From an uncultured Veillonellaceae bacterium (lineage in GTDB: Bacteria; Bacillota; Negativicutes; Selenomonadales; Selenomonadaceae), in contig CACZZN010000016.1 in NCBI GenBank assembly GCA_902785705.1, positions 1-36,869 on the forward strand: a DNA stretch of 36,869 bases. The letters run 5' to 3'. The notes below the pieces were generated by a model, which ran no database searches, had not been told where the DNA came from, and saw nothing but the letters and a program-made list of their open reading frames with translations. The stretch's first letter is position 1; each line of letters opens with the position of its first letter. Below are positions 8,288 to 17,244 of the stretch, piece after piece. A program made the translations under genes and the position numbers.

Positions 8288-9076
8288 ATGCGGGATATAC
8301 TGGCGGAAATCGTAGGGAAGAAAAAGGAAATCGTGGCGGAGGCAAAGCGGAGGCTTCCCCAGCATGAAGTCAGGCAGCGTCTGGCGTATGGGCATTTTCA
8401 CATGGCGCATCGCTTTGGCGGGGAAGACTGGAGCCTGATCGCGGAGTGCAAGCTGCAGTCGCCGGCAAAGGGCCGGCTTTGTCAGACACATTCGGTGACG
8501 GAGCTTGCGCAGATCTACGAGAAGAATGGCGCGAGCATGCTCTCCGTGCATACCGATCCGCATTTTCTCGGCTCCAACGAGGATTTTGCAAAAGTGCGCG
8601 GTTTGGTAAAACTGCCGCTGCTCCGAAAGGATTTCATCATTGATGCATACCAGATCTATGAAGCGCGCATGCTGGGCGCAGATGCGGTGCTGCTGATTGC
8701 GCGCATTCTTTCGCCGGCGCAGCTCAAGGAATTCCTGTATCTGGCATGGAGCCTCGGCATGGATGCGCTGGTGGAGGTGCACGATGCGGAGGATATGGAA
8801 GCGGCGCTTGCGACCCCCGCGGAATTCATCGGCATCAACAACCGCAATCTTAAGACCTTTCAGACCTCCATCGAGCAGACGTTGGAGCTTCTGCCGCTGG
8901 CGGATCCACAGCGCACGCTCATCAGCGAGAGCGGCGTGTTCACCGCGGAGGATGCCAAGCGCCTGCAGGATGCGGGCTGCGACGGGATCCTCGTGGGCGA
9001 GGGCCTGGTGCGCGCCGCAGATATCGCGGCACAGACTCGTGCATTGTCACGCTCCCAAGCGCTTTGCGAAGATTGA
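8288..9076 (+). CDS. trpC: Indole-3-glycerol phosphate synthase
   Basis: Closes CdRP to indole-3-glycerol phosphate, the fourth step. The 262-aa TIM barrel shows LIAECKLQSPAKGRL (family consensus IAE-K-SPSKG, with Ala for Ser), LRKDFIIDAYQIYEAR, LVEVHDAEDM, IGINNRNLKTF, LISESGVFT and GILVGEGLV. ATG 8288 has GGAGGG 6 nt upstream; a GTG at 8285 is possible but too close. It lies last in the operon, after the palindrome, so its expression depends on read-through of that structure or on an unseen promoter. Stand-alone, not fused to TrpF. Confidence 0.95.
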   Translation: MRDILAEIVGKKKEIVAEAKRRLPQHEVRQRLAYGHFHMAHRFGGEDWSLIAECKLQSPAKGRLCQTHSVTELAQIYEKNGASMLSVHTDPHFLGSNEDFAKVRGLVKLPLLRKDFIIDAYQIYEARMLGADAVLLIARILSPAQLKEFLYLAWSLGMDALVEVHDAEDMEAALATPAEFIGINNRNLKTFQTSIEQTLELLPLADPQRTLISESGVFTAEDAKRLQDAGCDGILVGEGLVRAADIAAQTRALSRSQALCED

Positions 9077-9123
9077 TGTGCAGTCCGCGCCGGACAGATG
9101 GGCGGGCAGGTGCAGAAGAAATC

Positions 9124-9152
9124 TTGACATTGTGGGGATTGGGGCATAGAAT
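9124..9152 (+). promoter_or_regulatory. promoter of ilvE
   Basis: TTGACA at 9124-9129 and TAGAAT at 9147-9152 with a 17-bp spacer, 39 nt before the ilvE start. No terminator is obvious between trpC and this promoter, so trp read-through into ilvE is possible. Confidence 0.8.
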
Positions 9153-9190
9153 AAGGGTTGTTCACTTGATTTTCATAAGGGGATGTAACT

Positions 9191-10261
9191 ATGGCAGACA
9201 TCAAATTTGAAAAAGCGGCGGCTTTGAAGGAAAAGCCGGATGTATCGAAGATCGGTTTTGGCACGCATTTTACGGACTATATGTTCGAAATGGATTATAA
9301 CGAGAAGGATGGGTGGCACGATGCCCGCATCATTCCTTATCAGGATATTTCGGTCAGCCCTGCGAATACGACGCTGCACTATGGGCAGGCGATTTTTGAG
9401 GGCATGAAGGCCTATCGTCAGGGGAACAAGGCCGTCATCTTCCGCCCCATGGATCATCTGAACCGCTTGAACAATTCGGCGCGTATCCTGGATATCCCGG
9501 AAGTGCCAATCGATGTTGCCCATGAGGGCCTCAAAAAGCTCATCTCCATCGAGAAGGAGTGGATTCCGAAGGAGAAGGGGCAGAGCCTTTATATCCGTCC
9601 GTTCATCTTTGCGGACGATCCGTATCTGGGCGTGAGCGTGAGCCATCAGTATCGGTTCCTCATCATCCTTTCGCCAGTGGCGGCCTATTATGCGCACGGT
9701 TTCGCGCCGGTCAAGATCATGGTGGAGGATACCTATGTGCGCGCGGTTCGCGGCGGTCTTGGTGAGGCAAAGACTCCTGCGAATTATGCGGCAAGCCTTC
9801 ATGCGGGTCTTGTGGCGCATCAGAAGGGCTATGACCAGACCCTTTGGCTGGATGGTGTCGAGCGCAAGTATATCGAGGAAGTCGGCTCCATGAATATCCT
9901 CTTCAAGATCAAGGGCGAGGTGGTAACGCCGGAGCTGGACGGCAGCATCCTCAACGGCATCACGCGCCGCACGGTGCTGGCCGTGGCGAAAGATTGGGGC
10001 GTGCCCGCCGTGGAGCGCCGCATCTCGGTGGATGAAGTCATTTCTGCCTATGAGGACGGCACGCTGGAAGAGGTCTTTGGCTCCGGCACGGCGGCGGTCA
10101 TTTCCCCGGTGGGCGTATTGGCCTATAAGGGAAAGGAATATGTGATCAATGACGGCAAGGTAGGTCCTTTTGCGCAGAAAATGTATGATTTCATCGAGGG
10201 GCTCCATACGGGCGAGGTCAAGGATACCTTCGGATTCGTCGAGGTCGTGGATGAATTTTGA
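9191..10261 (+). CDS. ilvE: Branched-chain amino acid aminotransferase
   Basis: Class IV PLP aminotransferase that interconverts Val, Leu and Ile with their 2-oxo acids. The 356-aa protein has LHYGQAIFEGMKAYR near residue 65, YIRPFIFADDP, the PLP lysine in a GYDQTLWLDG context (HQKGYDQ), and EEVGSMNILF, ITRRTVLAVA and GSGTAAVISPVG. The length and motifs fit the bacillus-type IlvE group. The start has AAGGGGA upstream. It lies 15 nt before an L,D-transpeptidase gene and shares its transcript. Confidence 0.95.
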   Translation: MADIKFEKAAALKEKPDVSKIGFGTHFTDYMFEMDYNEKDGWHDARIIPYQDISVSPANTTLHYGQAIFEGMKAYRQGNKAVIFRPMDHLNRLNNSARILDIPEVPIDVAHEGLKKLISIEKEWIPKEKGQSLYIRPFIFADDPYLGVSVSHQYRFLIILSPVAAYYAHGFAPVKIMVEDTYVRAVRGGLGEAKTPANYAASLHAGLVAHQKGYDQTLWLDGVERKYIEEVGSMNILFKIKGEVVTPELDGSILNGITRRTVLAVAKDWGVPAVERRISVDEVISAYEDGTLEEVFGSGTAAVISPVGVLAYKGKEYVINDGKVGPFAQKMYDFIEGLHTGEVKDTFGFVEVVDEF

Positions 10262-10276
10262 TGGGGAGTCGGTGCT

Positions 10277-10972
10277 ATGCAGAAATTTTTCATTTCCATC
10301 GCCCTGAGCCTGGCGCTTGTGCTGACAGCGTATCTTCCGAGCGTTTTGGCGCGGGAAGCTTCGCCGCAATGGGTGGCGCAGCTTGCCGATGCGCAAAAAG
10401 CCAAGCAGTTGTTCGTGGCAGCCGGCGTGGGCAAGACCACCGCGTGGATCTCACTGCATGAAAAGGACTCCGACGGCAAATGGCAGCAGCTCATGACCAC
10501 GCCGGGCTTTATCGGTCGGGAAGGTCTTGGCAAAACGAAGGAGGGCGACGGCAAAACCCCCGTGGGGATCTTCCGCTTTGATGCAGCCTTCGGGCTTGCT
10601 CCCGATCCCGGCTGTGCCATACCTTACACCCAGGCCGACGACAATATCTATTGGTCCGGGGATACCCGTCCGGGCATGATGTACAACCAAATGGTCGATA
10701 TTCGCCAATGTCCCGGTCTTGACAAGAAAAACAGCGAGCATATCGCAGACTATACCACACATTATGTCTACTGCCTTAACGTCAGCTACAACGACGAGAA
10801 TATTCCGGGAAAAGGATCGGCTATTTTCGTCCATTGCTTCGCCCCTGCCAAGCCTTATACCGGAGGCTGCATTTCCCTGCCCAAGGACAAGATGCTGTTT
10901 TTGATGCAGACGGTCCGTCCCGACTGCGTCGTGGTCATTGACAGCCTTGAAAATTTAGGCGGCACATTCTGA
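10277..10972 (+). CDS. Exported L,D-transpeptidase (YkuD/ErfK type)
   Basis: A 231-aa protein with an N-terminal signal peptide (MQKFF, hydrophobic 6-20, cleavage near VLA-R). The YkuD-like domain contains GDGKTPVGIFRF and the catalytic block FVHCFAPAKPYTGGC with the nucleophilic Cys after TGG. Family members make or edit 3-3 peptidoglycan crosslinks or attach proteins to peptidoglycan in the periplasm. It follows ilvE by 15 nt and ends in a strong terminator. The pairing with ilvE looks like position only. Which reaction it performs cannot be told from sequence. Confidence 0.85.
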   Translation: MQKFFISIALSLALVLTAYLPSVLAREASPQWVAQLADAQKAKQLFVAAGVGKTTAWISLHEKDSDGKWQQLMTTPGFIGREGLGKTKEGDGKTPVGIFRFDAAFGLAPDPGCAIPYTQADDNIYWSGDTRPGMMYNQMVDIRQCPGLDKKNSEHIADYTTHYVYCLNVSYNDENIPGKGSAIFVHCFAPAKPYTGGCISLPKDKMLFLMQTVRPDCVVVIDSLENLGGTF

Positions 10973-10990
10973 GAATGTATCTATCCTGTC

Positions 10991-11029
10991 AGGCGCATGG
11001 TGATTCCATGCGCCTTTTTAATTTTTTTT
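10991..11029 (+). terminator. rho-independent terminator
   Basis: Perfect 10-bp stem AGGCGCATGG / CCATGCGCCT (10991-11000, 11006-11015), 5-base loop, then TTTTAATTTTTTTT. Ends the ilvE transcript. Confidence 0.93.
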
Positions 11030-11100
11030 GAAAGCAACAAGGATTTACGGGAGGGAAGGGAGAATAGCTTAGTAAAGAGTGTGTTTGAGGGGTTATGCGT

Positions 11101-11946
11101 ATGGGTATGAGATTTGACAGCTTCTTTCCCATGGAGGTGCATGGGATATTGTCAACGGTGGGCCTGCTGGATATTTTGGATATCCTGCTGGTGGCGGCAA
11201 TATTGTACAAAGTCTATGAAATGCTGCAGGATACGCGTGCGATTGCACTGGTCAAGGGCTTTCTGGTGCTGATGGCGCTGGCAGTGTTCAGCAACTGGGC
11301 GAATCTGCACGTGATTTCATGGCTGCTCCAGAAGACCTTGACGCTGTTGTTCGTGGCACTGCCCATCGTGTTCCAGCCGGAGCTTCGGCGGGCTTTGGAA
11401 CGTCTGGGGCAGGGGCGTTTCATCGGGCGATCTGTGCTGCTGGACGATGAGGAAGCGCAGAGCGTCGTGGACGAGCTTGCAAAAGCTGTCAAGAGCCTTG
11501 CCGCGACCAAAACGGGGGCACTGCTGGTCATTGAAAGGGATATGGGACTGAACGATATCAGTGACACGGGCGTGCAGATCGATGGCCTTGTCACCGCGGA
11601 TTTCCTGTTGAATGTGTTCATTCCCAATACGCCCCTGCACGATGGTGCGGCGGTCATCCGGGGGAAACGGCTCATTGCGGCGGGCTGTCTGCTGCCGCTG
11701 ACGGAGAACCGCGGGCTTTCGACGGAGCTGGGGACGCGGCATCGTGCGGCCATCGGACTTTCCGAGCAATGCGACGCGCTGGTCGTGGTGGTCAGCGAGG
11801 AAACGGGAACGATCTCCGTGGCCGAGGAGGGGCGCATCACGCGGCATCTGAACATCGATACGCTGAAGGCCATCCTGCGGCCCGCTTTTGTGCGGCCCAG
11901 CGAGAATTTCAAGGATTTTGTGGCGAACTGGAGGAAGAAGAAATGA
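11101..11946 (+). CDS. cdaA: Diadenylate cyclase CdaA
   Basis: Membrane-bound cyclase that condenses two ATP to cyclic di-AMP, which controls potassium and osmolyte balance and cell-wall homeostasis. The ~281-aa protein has three hydrophobic segments (about residues 20-35, 48-65, 72-92) and a DAC domain with the PLHDGA motif (Asp181-Ala183) and GTRHRAAIG (Arg-His-Arg 213-215). The start is ambiguous among ATGs at 11095, 11101 and 11107; 11101 gives 8 nt from GAGGGG. It is the first gene of cdaA-cdaR-FAD-glmM-cbiK, and its stop overlaps cdaR (ATGA). Confidence 0.96.
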   Translation: MGMRFDSFFPMEVHGILSTVGLLDILDILLVAAILYKVYEMLQDTRAIALVKGFLVLMALAVFSNWANLHVISWLLQKTLTLLFVALPIVFQPELRRALERLGQGRFIGRSVLLDDEEAQSVVDELAKAVKSLAATKTGALLVIERDMGLNDISDTGVQIDGLVTADFLLNVFIPNTPLHDGAAVIRGKRLIAAGCLLPLTENRGLSTELGTRHRAAIGLSEQCDALVVVVSEETGTISVAEEGRITRHLNIDTLKAILRPAFVRPSENFKDFVANWRKKK

Positions 11947-12911
11947 TTGCGAAGGTTCGGGACCTTGTGCAGCGCAATCTGCTGGTCAAAGTCATCTCGC
12001 TTTTGACGGCAATCGTGCTTTGGCTGGTTGTCATGAACGATCAGAATCCATCGATTGAAAATAATTATACCATACCGATCATTGTAGAGGATGTGCCGAG
12101 CGGATACAAGATTACCTACAGCGATGACCATGTGAGGATCCGGGTGAAGGGACCGAGAGCCAATTTCGTGGACCATGATTCCTCGGACTTCAAAGCAAGG
12201 CTGAGCCTCGCGAACTTGAAGGAAGGTTCGCATGATGTGAAAGTGGAGGTCATCTGCCCGCAGGGATTCGATCTTTTGGAAGCCACGCCGCCGACGGTAG
12301 CGGTTTTCATGGATCCGTTCATGGAGAAGCAGTTCCGTGCGGATTTGACGGTCACGGGCTCTCCTGCGAGCGGGAAGACCGTGGCGGATATCGAACAGGA
12401 CAATGCCATGGTCACCGTGGTGGGGCCGAAGTCTGCCGTGGAAACGGTAGCGTCTGTGGTCGGCTACATTGGTCTCACGGGCAACGAGGAGGATTTCGAT
12501 CTTACGGTTCCCCTGAGGGCTTTGGATGCTGACGGAGGGGAAGTCAGCAAGGTACGCATCCATCCCGCCTCGACGCAGGTGCATGTCACTTTGGCGAGAG
12601 GCTTGTCCAAGAAAATTGTAAAAGTGAATCCTGTTTTGGGGAATCCGGTGTCCGGATATGAGGTTCGAAACGTCATCGTCGTGCCCGCTCAGGTAGAAAT
12701 CGCGGGTGATGAGAAGGTGATCGGCAAATTGGCATCGATATCGACGGAGACGATTCCCTTGGAGTCCACGGCTGATATCAAGCGCACTGTGCGCCTGCAG
12801 GTGCCGGCGGGCGTTACCATCACAAATCCGGAAGTCACGGTTTCCTTGGATATCGAGCCTGTAGGACAAAAAGCGAAGACGGCCAATCCGGCTGCAAAAG
12901 CTGACAAGTGA
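11943..12911 (+). CDS. cdaR: CdaA regulatory protein, YbbR-domain
   Basis: A 322-aa protein with one N-terminal membrane segment (LLVKVISLLTAIVLWLVV, ~14-31) and an extracytoplasmic part of repeated YbbR domains. In Firmicutes CdaR binds CdaA and adjusts c-di-AMP output. The YbbR pattern is visible in IPIIVEDVPSGYKI and VTVVGPKSAVETVASV, and is repeated around 215-300. It starts within the cdaA stop codon (4-nt overlap), so the two are translationally coupled. The tail is rich in Lys and Ala. Confidence 0.93.
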   Translation: MIAKVRDLVQRNLLVKVISLLTAIVLWLVVMNDQNPSIENNYTIPIIVEDVPSGYKITYSDDHVRIRVKGPRANFVDHDSSDFKARLSLANLKEGSHDVKVEVICPQGFDLLEATPPTVAVFMDPFMEKQFRADLTVTGSPASGKTVADIEQDNAMVTVVGPKSAVETVASVVGYIGLTGNEEDFDLTVPLRALDADGGEVSKVRIHPASTQVHVTLARGLSKKIVKVNPVLGNPVSGYEVRNVIVVPAQVEIAGDEKVIGKLASISTETIPLESTADIKRTVRLQVPAGVTITNPEVTVSLDIEPVGQKAKTANPAAKADK

Positions 12912-12928
12912 AAGGAACGGAAGGTAAG

Positions 12929-14521
12929 TTGCTTCGTATTACGGATTTTCAAGTTGCCTTTGATGATGAAACTCCCCTGGAGGAACTCGCTGCGCGTCGG
13001 CTGAAACTCCCGCCGCACACCGTGGCTGAGGTGCGTGTCGTGCGGAAGGCCATCGACGCAAGGCGCTATCGGGGGGCTCCCATCCAATTTGTGTATGTTT
13101 TGGATGTGAGGCTTGTAGGTTCGGAGCAAAAGGCACGGAGCCTGTGGGGACGGGACCGCAGGATTTCGCCGGTTCCTGTCTGCAAGGATACCGCGTGGCA
13201 TCCCCGCAGGCGCAGGGAGGAACTTCGTCCCGCCGTTGTCGGGTTCGGCCCTGCGGGCATGTTCGCTGCCCTGATGCTTGCCAGGGCGGGGTGGCAGCCG
13301 ATCGTGCTGGAGCGCGGGCAGGATGTGGATACCCGGCATAGGGATATTCAGCGTTTCTGGGGAGGCGGGGCGTTTGCCCCGTCCTCCAATGTGCAGTTCG
13401 GAGAGGGCGGAGCTGGCACCTTTTCCGACGGAAAGCTGACCACACGCATCAGCGACAGCCACATGCAGGATGTATTGGAAGCTTTCATAGATGCGGGAGC
13501 GCCCGAGGAGATTCGCTATCTGCACAAGCCCCATATCGGGACGGATCTTTTGCGGCGGATCGTGAAGAATATCCGGCTGGAAATCCTTCGCTTGGGAGGC
13601 GAGGTGCGCTTCGGCGCACAGGTCACGGATATCGAAAGCGAGCAGGGGCACATTGCTGCGGTCATCGTGCAGGATGAGGAAAGGCTGCCCGCAAACGCGG
13701 TCTTTCTGGGCATCGGGCATTCGGCGCGGGATACCTACCGTATGCTGATGGAGAGGCGGGTTGCCATGGAGGCGAAGGCCTTTGCTGTCGGCGTGCGCAT
13801 CGAGCATCCGCAGGAATTCATCGATCGTGTGCAGTATGGGGAGGATGCGGGTCATCCGAGGCTTCCGGCAGCGGACTACGCGTTGACCTTCAAGGATCGG
13901 GAGACCGGGCGGGGGGCGTATTCCTTCTGTATGTGCCCGGGCGGGCAGGTCGTAGCCGCAGCCTCTGAGACAGGACGCGTGGTGACAAACGGGATGAGCA
14001 ATTATCAGCGGGATTCCGGCATTGCGAACAGCGCTCTTCTGGTGACGGTGACGCCGTCGGACTTCGGCGAAGAGGTCCTTTCCGGCATGCGTTTCCAGCA
14101 AACCTATGAAGAGCTTGCGTTTCGGGAGGCGGGCGGCAATTATTTTGCGCCTGTGCAGTCGGTGGGAGATTTTTTGCGGGGTACATCCGGCGCCATGGAT
14201 TTTTTGACAACGCCCACCTATCGGCCGGGGGTAAGGGCGGCGGATCTTCATCGCTGCCTGCCGGATTTCGTGACGCAGACACTGGAGCGTGCGCTTTTGC
14301 ACTTTGACCGCAAAATATCGGGTTTTGCGGCGCCGGATGTCGTTATGACGGGCGTGGAAACCAGATCCTCCGCGCCTTGCAGGATTCTTCGGGAAAAGGA
14401 CAGCTTCCAGTCGAAAAATCTTTTGGGACTTTATCCGATCGGTGAGGGCGCGGGCTACGCGGGCGGCATCATGAGTGCGGCAATCGACGGAATGAAAGCG
14501 GCACTTGCTTTTTTGCGGTGA
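12929..14521 (+). CDS. FAD-dependent dehydrogenase-like protein (COG2509 type)
   Basis: A ~530-aa flavoprotein of unknown substrate. After a ~100-residue N-terminal domain (LRITDFQVAFDD...), the dinucleotide-binding stretch reads PAVVGFGPAGMFAALMLARAG, followed by a Glu/Arg-rich turn (VLERGQDVDTR). FGEGGAGTFSDGKL, FCMCPGGQVV and a C-terminal YPIGEGAGYAGGI are typical of this uncharacterised family. The TTG at 12929 gives the usual MLRI N-terminus and has GGAAGG upstream. A GTG at 12908, overlapping the cdaR stop, is the alternative but has no ribosome site. It lies between cdaR and glmM in one apparent operon, suggesting but not proving a link to cell-wall physiology. Confidence 0.85.
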   Translation: MLRITDFQVAFDDETPLEELAARRLKLPPHTVAEVRVVRKAIDARRYRGAPIQFVYVLDVRLVGSEQKARSLWGRDRRISPVPVCKDTAWHPRRRREELRPAVVGFGPAGMFAALMLARAGWQPIVLERGQDVDTRHRDIQRFWGGGAFAPSSNVQFGEGGAGTFSDGKLTTRISDSHMQDVLEAFIDAGAPEEIRYLHKPHIGTDLLRRIVKNIRLEILRLGGEVRFGAQVTDIESEQGHIAAVIVQDEERLPANAVFLGIGHSARDTYRMLMERRVAMEAKAFAVGVRIEHPQEFIDRVQYGEDAGHPRLPAADYALTFKDRETGRGAYSFCMCPGGQVVAAASETGRVVTNGMSNYQRDSGIANSALLVTVTPSDFGEEVLSGMRFQQTYEELAFREAGGNYFAPVQSVGDFLRGTSGAMDFLTTPTYRPGVRAADLHRCLPDFVTQTLERALLHFDRKISGFAAPDVVMTGVETRSSAPCRILREKDSFQSKNLLGLYPIGEGAGYAGGIMSAAIDGMKAALAFLR

Positions 14522-14626
14522 AGCGTGCATACTATAGGGGTGTGCAAAAATGCGCTCAAGGATTCGGAAGCAATCTCGTTTTGGCAAATTTCCTCGAACG
14601 CGAGTATGAATATTGGAGGATGCAGC

Positions 14627-15976
14627 ATGGCTAGATTATTTGGCACGGATGGCGTGCGCGGCGAGGCGAATGTGGATCTGACGCCGGAGCTTGCCTATCG
14701 GCTTGGCAGGGCGGCGGCCCTGTATTTCGGAAAGGATCAGGAGGAGGCGCCGCTGATCCTGATTGGGCGCGATACGCGGATTTCGGGGGAGATGTTTGAA
14801 GCGGCTCTGGTGGCGGGCATCTGCTCCGCGGGAGGGCACGCGGTGCTGGCGGGAGTGATCCCGACGCCTGCCATAGCGTACTTGGCGCGCAAGTATCAGG
14901 CAAAAGCGGGGATCGTGATTTCCGCATCGCATAATCCCTTTCATGATAACGGCATCAAATTCTTTGGCGGTGATGGCTATAAATTGCCGGATGCCGTGGA
15001 GGATGAGATCGAGGGCATGGTGCACAGGATTGAGACGCAGGATGATCTGCCCCGGCCGACGGGCGGGAAAATCGGGCATCTGGAATATCGCAAGGAGCTT
15101 TTGAAGGACTATGTTGAGTTCGTCATCAGCACGACCAAGGAGCGCTTCGACGGCATGCGCATCGTGCTGGACTGTGCGAACGGGGCTGCCTTTGAGGCAA
15201 TGCCGACGGTGCTCCGCCGCCTGGGCGCAAAGCTCACCGTGCTGAGCGCCAGCCCGAACGGGACGAATATCAATGACGGCTGCGGCTCGACGCATCTGGA
15301 AGCCTTGCAGAAGGCGGTCGTGGAGCGCAAGGCGGATTTCGGCATTGCCCATGACGGAGATGCGGATCGCTGCCTGTGCATTGATGAAAAGGGTAATGTG
15401 ATCGATGGCGACCATATTCTGGTGATGTGCGCCATGGAGATGATGAAAGAGGGGAAACTGCCGGGCAATACCGTGGTCACCACCGTCATGGCAAATATCG
15501 GGTTCCACGATGCCGTCAAAAAGATGGGCGGCCGTGTGGAGGTCACCAAGGTGGGCGACCGCTATGTGCTGGAAAATATGCTGAAGAACGGCTATTGCCT
15601 TGGGGGCGAGCAGTCGGGGCATATTATCTTCACGGATTACAGCACAACGGGGGACGGGCTCATCACGGCGCTGCAGGTGCTTTCCTCCGTCAAGCGGAGC
15701 GGCAGGAAGGCTTCGGAATTGAATGAGCTCATGACGACCTATCCGCAGCTTCTGGTCAACGTGACGGTCGGGACGAAGGATGGTTGGGAGGAAAATGAGA
15801 AAATTCAAAAGGCGATTGCGGAAGGGGATGCAGAACTGGGCGATACGGGCCGAATTCTTGTGCGGCCGTCCGGGACGGAACCCTTGATCCGCGTCATGGC
15901 GGAGGGACCTGATCAGGAGCAGCTGGATCGCATCTGCCATCGGATCGCGGATATCGTGAAGCAGGAGCAGGGATGA
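14627..15976 (+). CDS. glmM: Phosphoglucosamine mutase
   Basis: Converts glucosamine-6-phosphate to glucosamine-1-phosphate on the way to UDP-GlcNAc for peptidoglycan and LPS. The 449-aa protein has the catalytic phosphoserine loop GIVISASHNPFHDNGIK (Ser101), the Mg2+ loop HDGDADRCL and the C-terminal phosphate-binding RPSGTEPLIRVM. ATG 14627 has GGAGG 7 nt upstream; in-frame sequence back to 14525 is not conserved. A 105-nt gap separates it from the FAD gene. Clustering with cdaA and cdaR is typical of Firmicutes, where CdaA and GlmM interact. Confidence 0.97.
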   Translation: MARLFGTDGVRGEANVDLTPELAYRLGRAAALYFGKDQEEAPLILIGRDTRISGEMFEAALVAGICSAGGHAVLAGVIPTPAIAYLARKYQAKAGIVISASHNPFHDNGIKFFGGDGYKLPDAVEDEIEGMVHRIETQDDLPRPTGGKIGHLEYRKELLKDYVEFVISTTKERFDGMRIVLDCANGAAFEAMPTVLRRLGAKLTVLSASPNGTNINDGCGSTHLEALQKAVVERKADFGIAHDGDADRCLCIDEKGNVIDGDHILVMCAMEMMKEGKLPGNTVVTTVMANIGFHDAVKKMGGRVEVTKVGDRYVLENMLKNGYCLGGEQSGHIIFTDYSTTGDGLITALQVLSSVKRSGRKASELNELMTTYPQLLVNVTVGTKDGWEENEKIQKAIAEGDAELGDTGRILVRPSGTEPLIRVMAEGPDQEQLDRICHRIADIVKQEQG

Positions 15977-15979
15977 GCC

Positions 15980-16762
15980 ATGAAACAGGCCATTGTCTTC
16001 ACCAGCTTCGGCGTAGCGGACGCAGAAGCAAGGGCTGCTTCCATCGACTCCGCTTATGAGGAGCTGAAGAAAGAGTTCCCTGCGTATGAGGTACGGCAGG
16101 CATATACATCGAATTTTGTGCGGAAGCGTATGCAGCAGCAAGGACAGAAGGCTCTGTCGCTGCCGGAGGCCTTGCTGGGACTTCAGGAGGAAGGCTTCGA
16201 GGAGGTCTATATCCAGCCAGCGCATCTCACGCCCGGGGAGGAATACGAGAATAAAATCCTGGCTGTGCTGGCGGAGTTTCAAGGCCGGTTCCGCAAGCTG
16301 CGCGCGGGAGAACCTGTGTTCTTTTCCTCGGAGGACTGCATAGAAGGGCTTCGCACGGTCCTGGCGTGTTTTCCTCTTGCAGAGGGGGAGCATTTGGTGC
16401 TCTTGGGGCATGGTTCGCCCCATCGGCCGAATCCCGTGTATCTGGAGCTTCAGGAGCGTGCGGACATCGCTTTCTGGCCTGTGCACATCGGTGTCGTGGA
16501 GGAGACGGATTTGCCGAATTTTTCCATGGTCATGGCACGCTTGAAGCATCGTGAGGTCAGGAAGGTCCTGCTGGCACCGCTTCTCCTGTCCGGCGGTGTC
16601 CATGTGAAGGAGGATATGGCGGGCAGCGATGACACATCATGGAAGTCCCGCCTGGAAAAGCAGGGCATCACGGTCAGAACCTGCCTCCGCGGATTGGGGA
16701 CGTTCCCCGCGTTTCGCAGGCTGTATGTCGAAAAGGCAAGGAAGCTCCTGCAGGCAGATTGA
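15980..16762 (+). CDS. cbiK: Sirohydrochlorin cobaltochelatase, CbiK type
   Basis: Inserts cobalt (possibly also iron or nickel) into sirohydrochlorin in anaerobic cobalamin or siroheme synthesis. The 260-aa protein shows the two-half chelatase fold with LLGHGSPHRPNPVY (His144) and LLSGGVHVKEDMAG (His208), the metal-ligand histidines of CbiK. It has no signal peptide, so it is cytoplasmic, unlike periplasmic CbiK-P. It starts 3 nt after glmM and is probably the last gene of that operon. No other cobalamin genes are nearby. Confidence 0.92.
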   Translation: MKQAIVFTSFGVADAEARAASIDSAYEELKKEFPAYEVRQAYTSNFVRKRMQQQGQKALSLPEALLGLQEEGFEEVYIQPAHLTPGEEYENKILAVLAEFQGRFRKLRAGEPVFFSSEDCIEGLRTVLACFPLAEGEHLVLLGHGSPHRPNPVYLELQERADIAFWPVHIGVVEETDLPNFSMVMARLKHREVRKVLLAPLLLSGGVHVKEDMAGSDDTSWKSRLEKQGITVRTCLRGLGTFPAFRRLYVEKARKLLQAD

Positions 16763-16840
16763 TATATTAAGGCTCGGAGTTGCGGAAGCTGGAGTATGGC
16801 AATGATACATTCCTTTTATTTCTGCAGCATGAGCCTATGA

Positions 16841-16848
16841 TATATAAT
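16841..16848 (+). promoter_or_regulatory. AT-rich -10 region before mmdD
   Basis: TATATAAT with TG one base upstream (extended -10) at 16838-16848; the best -35 is poor. The leader would be about 25 nt. The 116-nt gap after cbiK shows no strong terminator. Confidence 0.5.
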
Positions 16849-16878
16849 ATAAAGGTATCAAAATGAGGTGATATTATT

Positions 16879-17220
16879 ATGGGACATCCGGTAACAACGA
16901 ATCCGTTGATTATCATGCTCATCAACATGACAGTAGTATTTATCGTGCTGATTGCGCTGAGTTTTCTGATTCGCTTGATTCATGTTGTGGATCCGACTTA
17001 CAAGAAGGAGGAACCGCAGCAGGAGGCATCCGCTCCGGCACCGGTTGCGGCAGCTGAGCCTGCCCCGGCCGTCGAGGAGGGCATTCCGCAGGAGGTCGTT
17101 GCGGTCATCGCAGCGGCAGTTGCCGCCTATGGCTGCGGCGCCGCGGAGATCAAGGCCATCCGTCCGCTGGATCGTCCGGGCTGGAAACAGTCAGGGCGTT
17201 TCCCGTCGAAGAATTCGTAA
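16879..17220 (+). CDS. mmdD: Na+-pumping decarboxylase small subunit, MmdD/OadG type
   Basis: A 113-aa protein: short N-terminus PVTTNPLIIMLINMTVV, one membrane helix (~10-35), HVVDPTYKK, an Ala/Pro linker (~45-68) and a C-terminal region EVVAVIAAAVAAYG...WKQSGR. This layout matches the delta subunit of Veillonella methylmalonyl-CoA decarboxylase and the OadG gamma family. The subunit holds the soluble carboxyltransferase to the membrane beta subunit. The ribosome site GAGGTGAT precedes the ATG. The beta gene follows after 24 nt. Genes for the alpha carboxyltransferase and the biotin carrier are not here, so the substrate (methylmalonyl-CoA, oxaloacetate or other) is not fixed by context. Confidence 0.82.
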   Translation: MGHPVTTNPLIIMLINMTVVFIVLIALSFLIRLIHVVDPTYKKEEPQQEASAPAPVAAAEPAPAVEEGIPQEVVAVIAAAVAAYGCGAAEIKAIRPLDRPGWKQSGRFPSKNS

Positions 17221-17244
17221 TGGGAGGAAATGGAGGAATACGAT

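Noticed and set aside
12689..14587. 632-codon open frame on the minus strand
   Set aside because: It lies opposite the cdaR end and the FAD protein gene; it has no ribosome site or recognisable motif and is a by-product of the high-GC third-position bias of the real genes.
14636..16603. 655-codon open frame on the minus strand
   Set aside because: Antisense to glmM and cbiK, both with clear family motifs; no homology features of its own.
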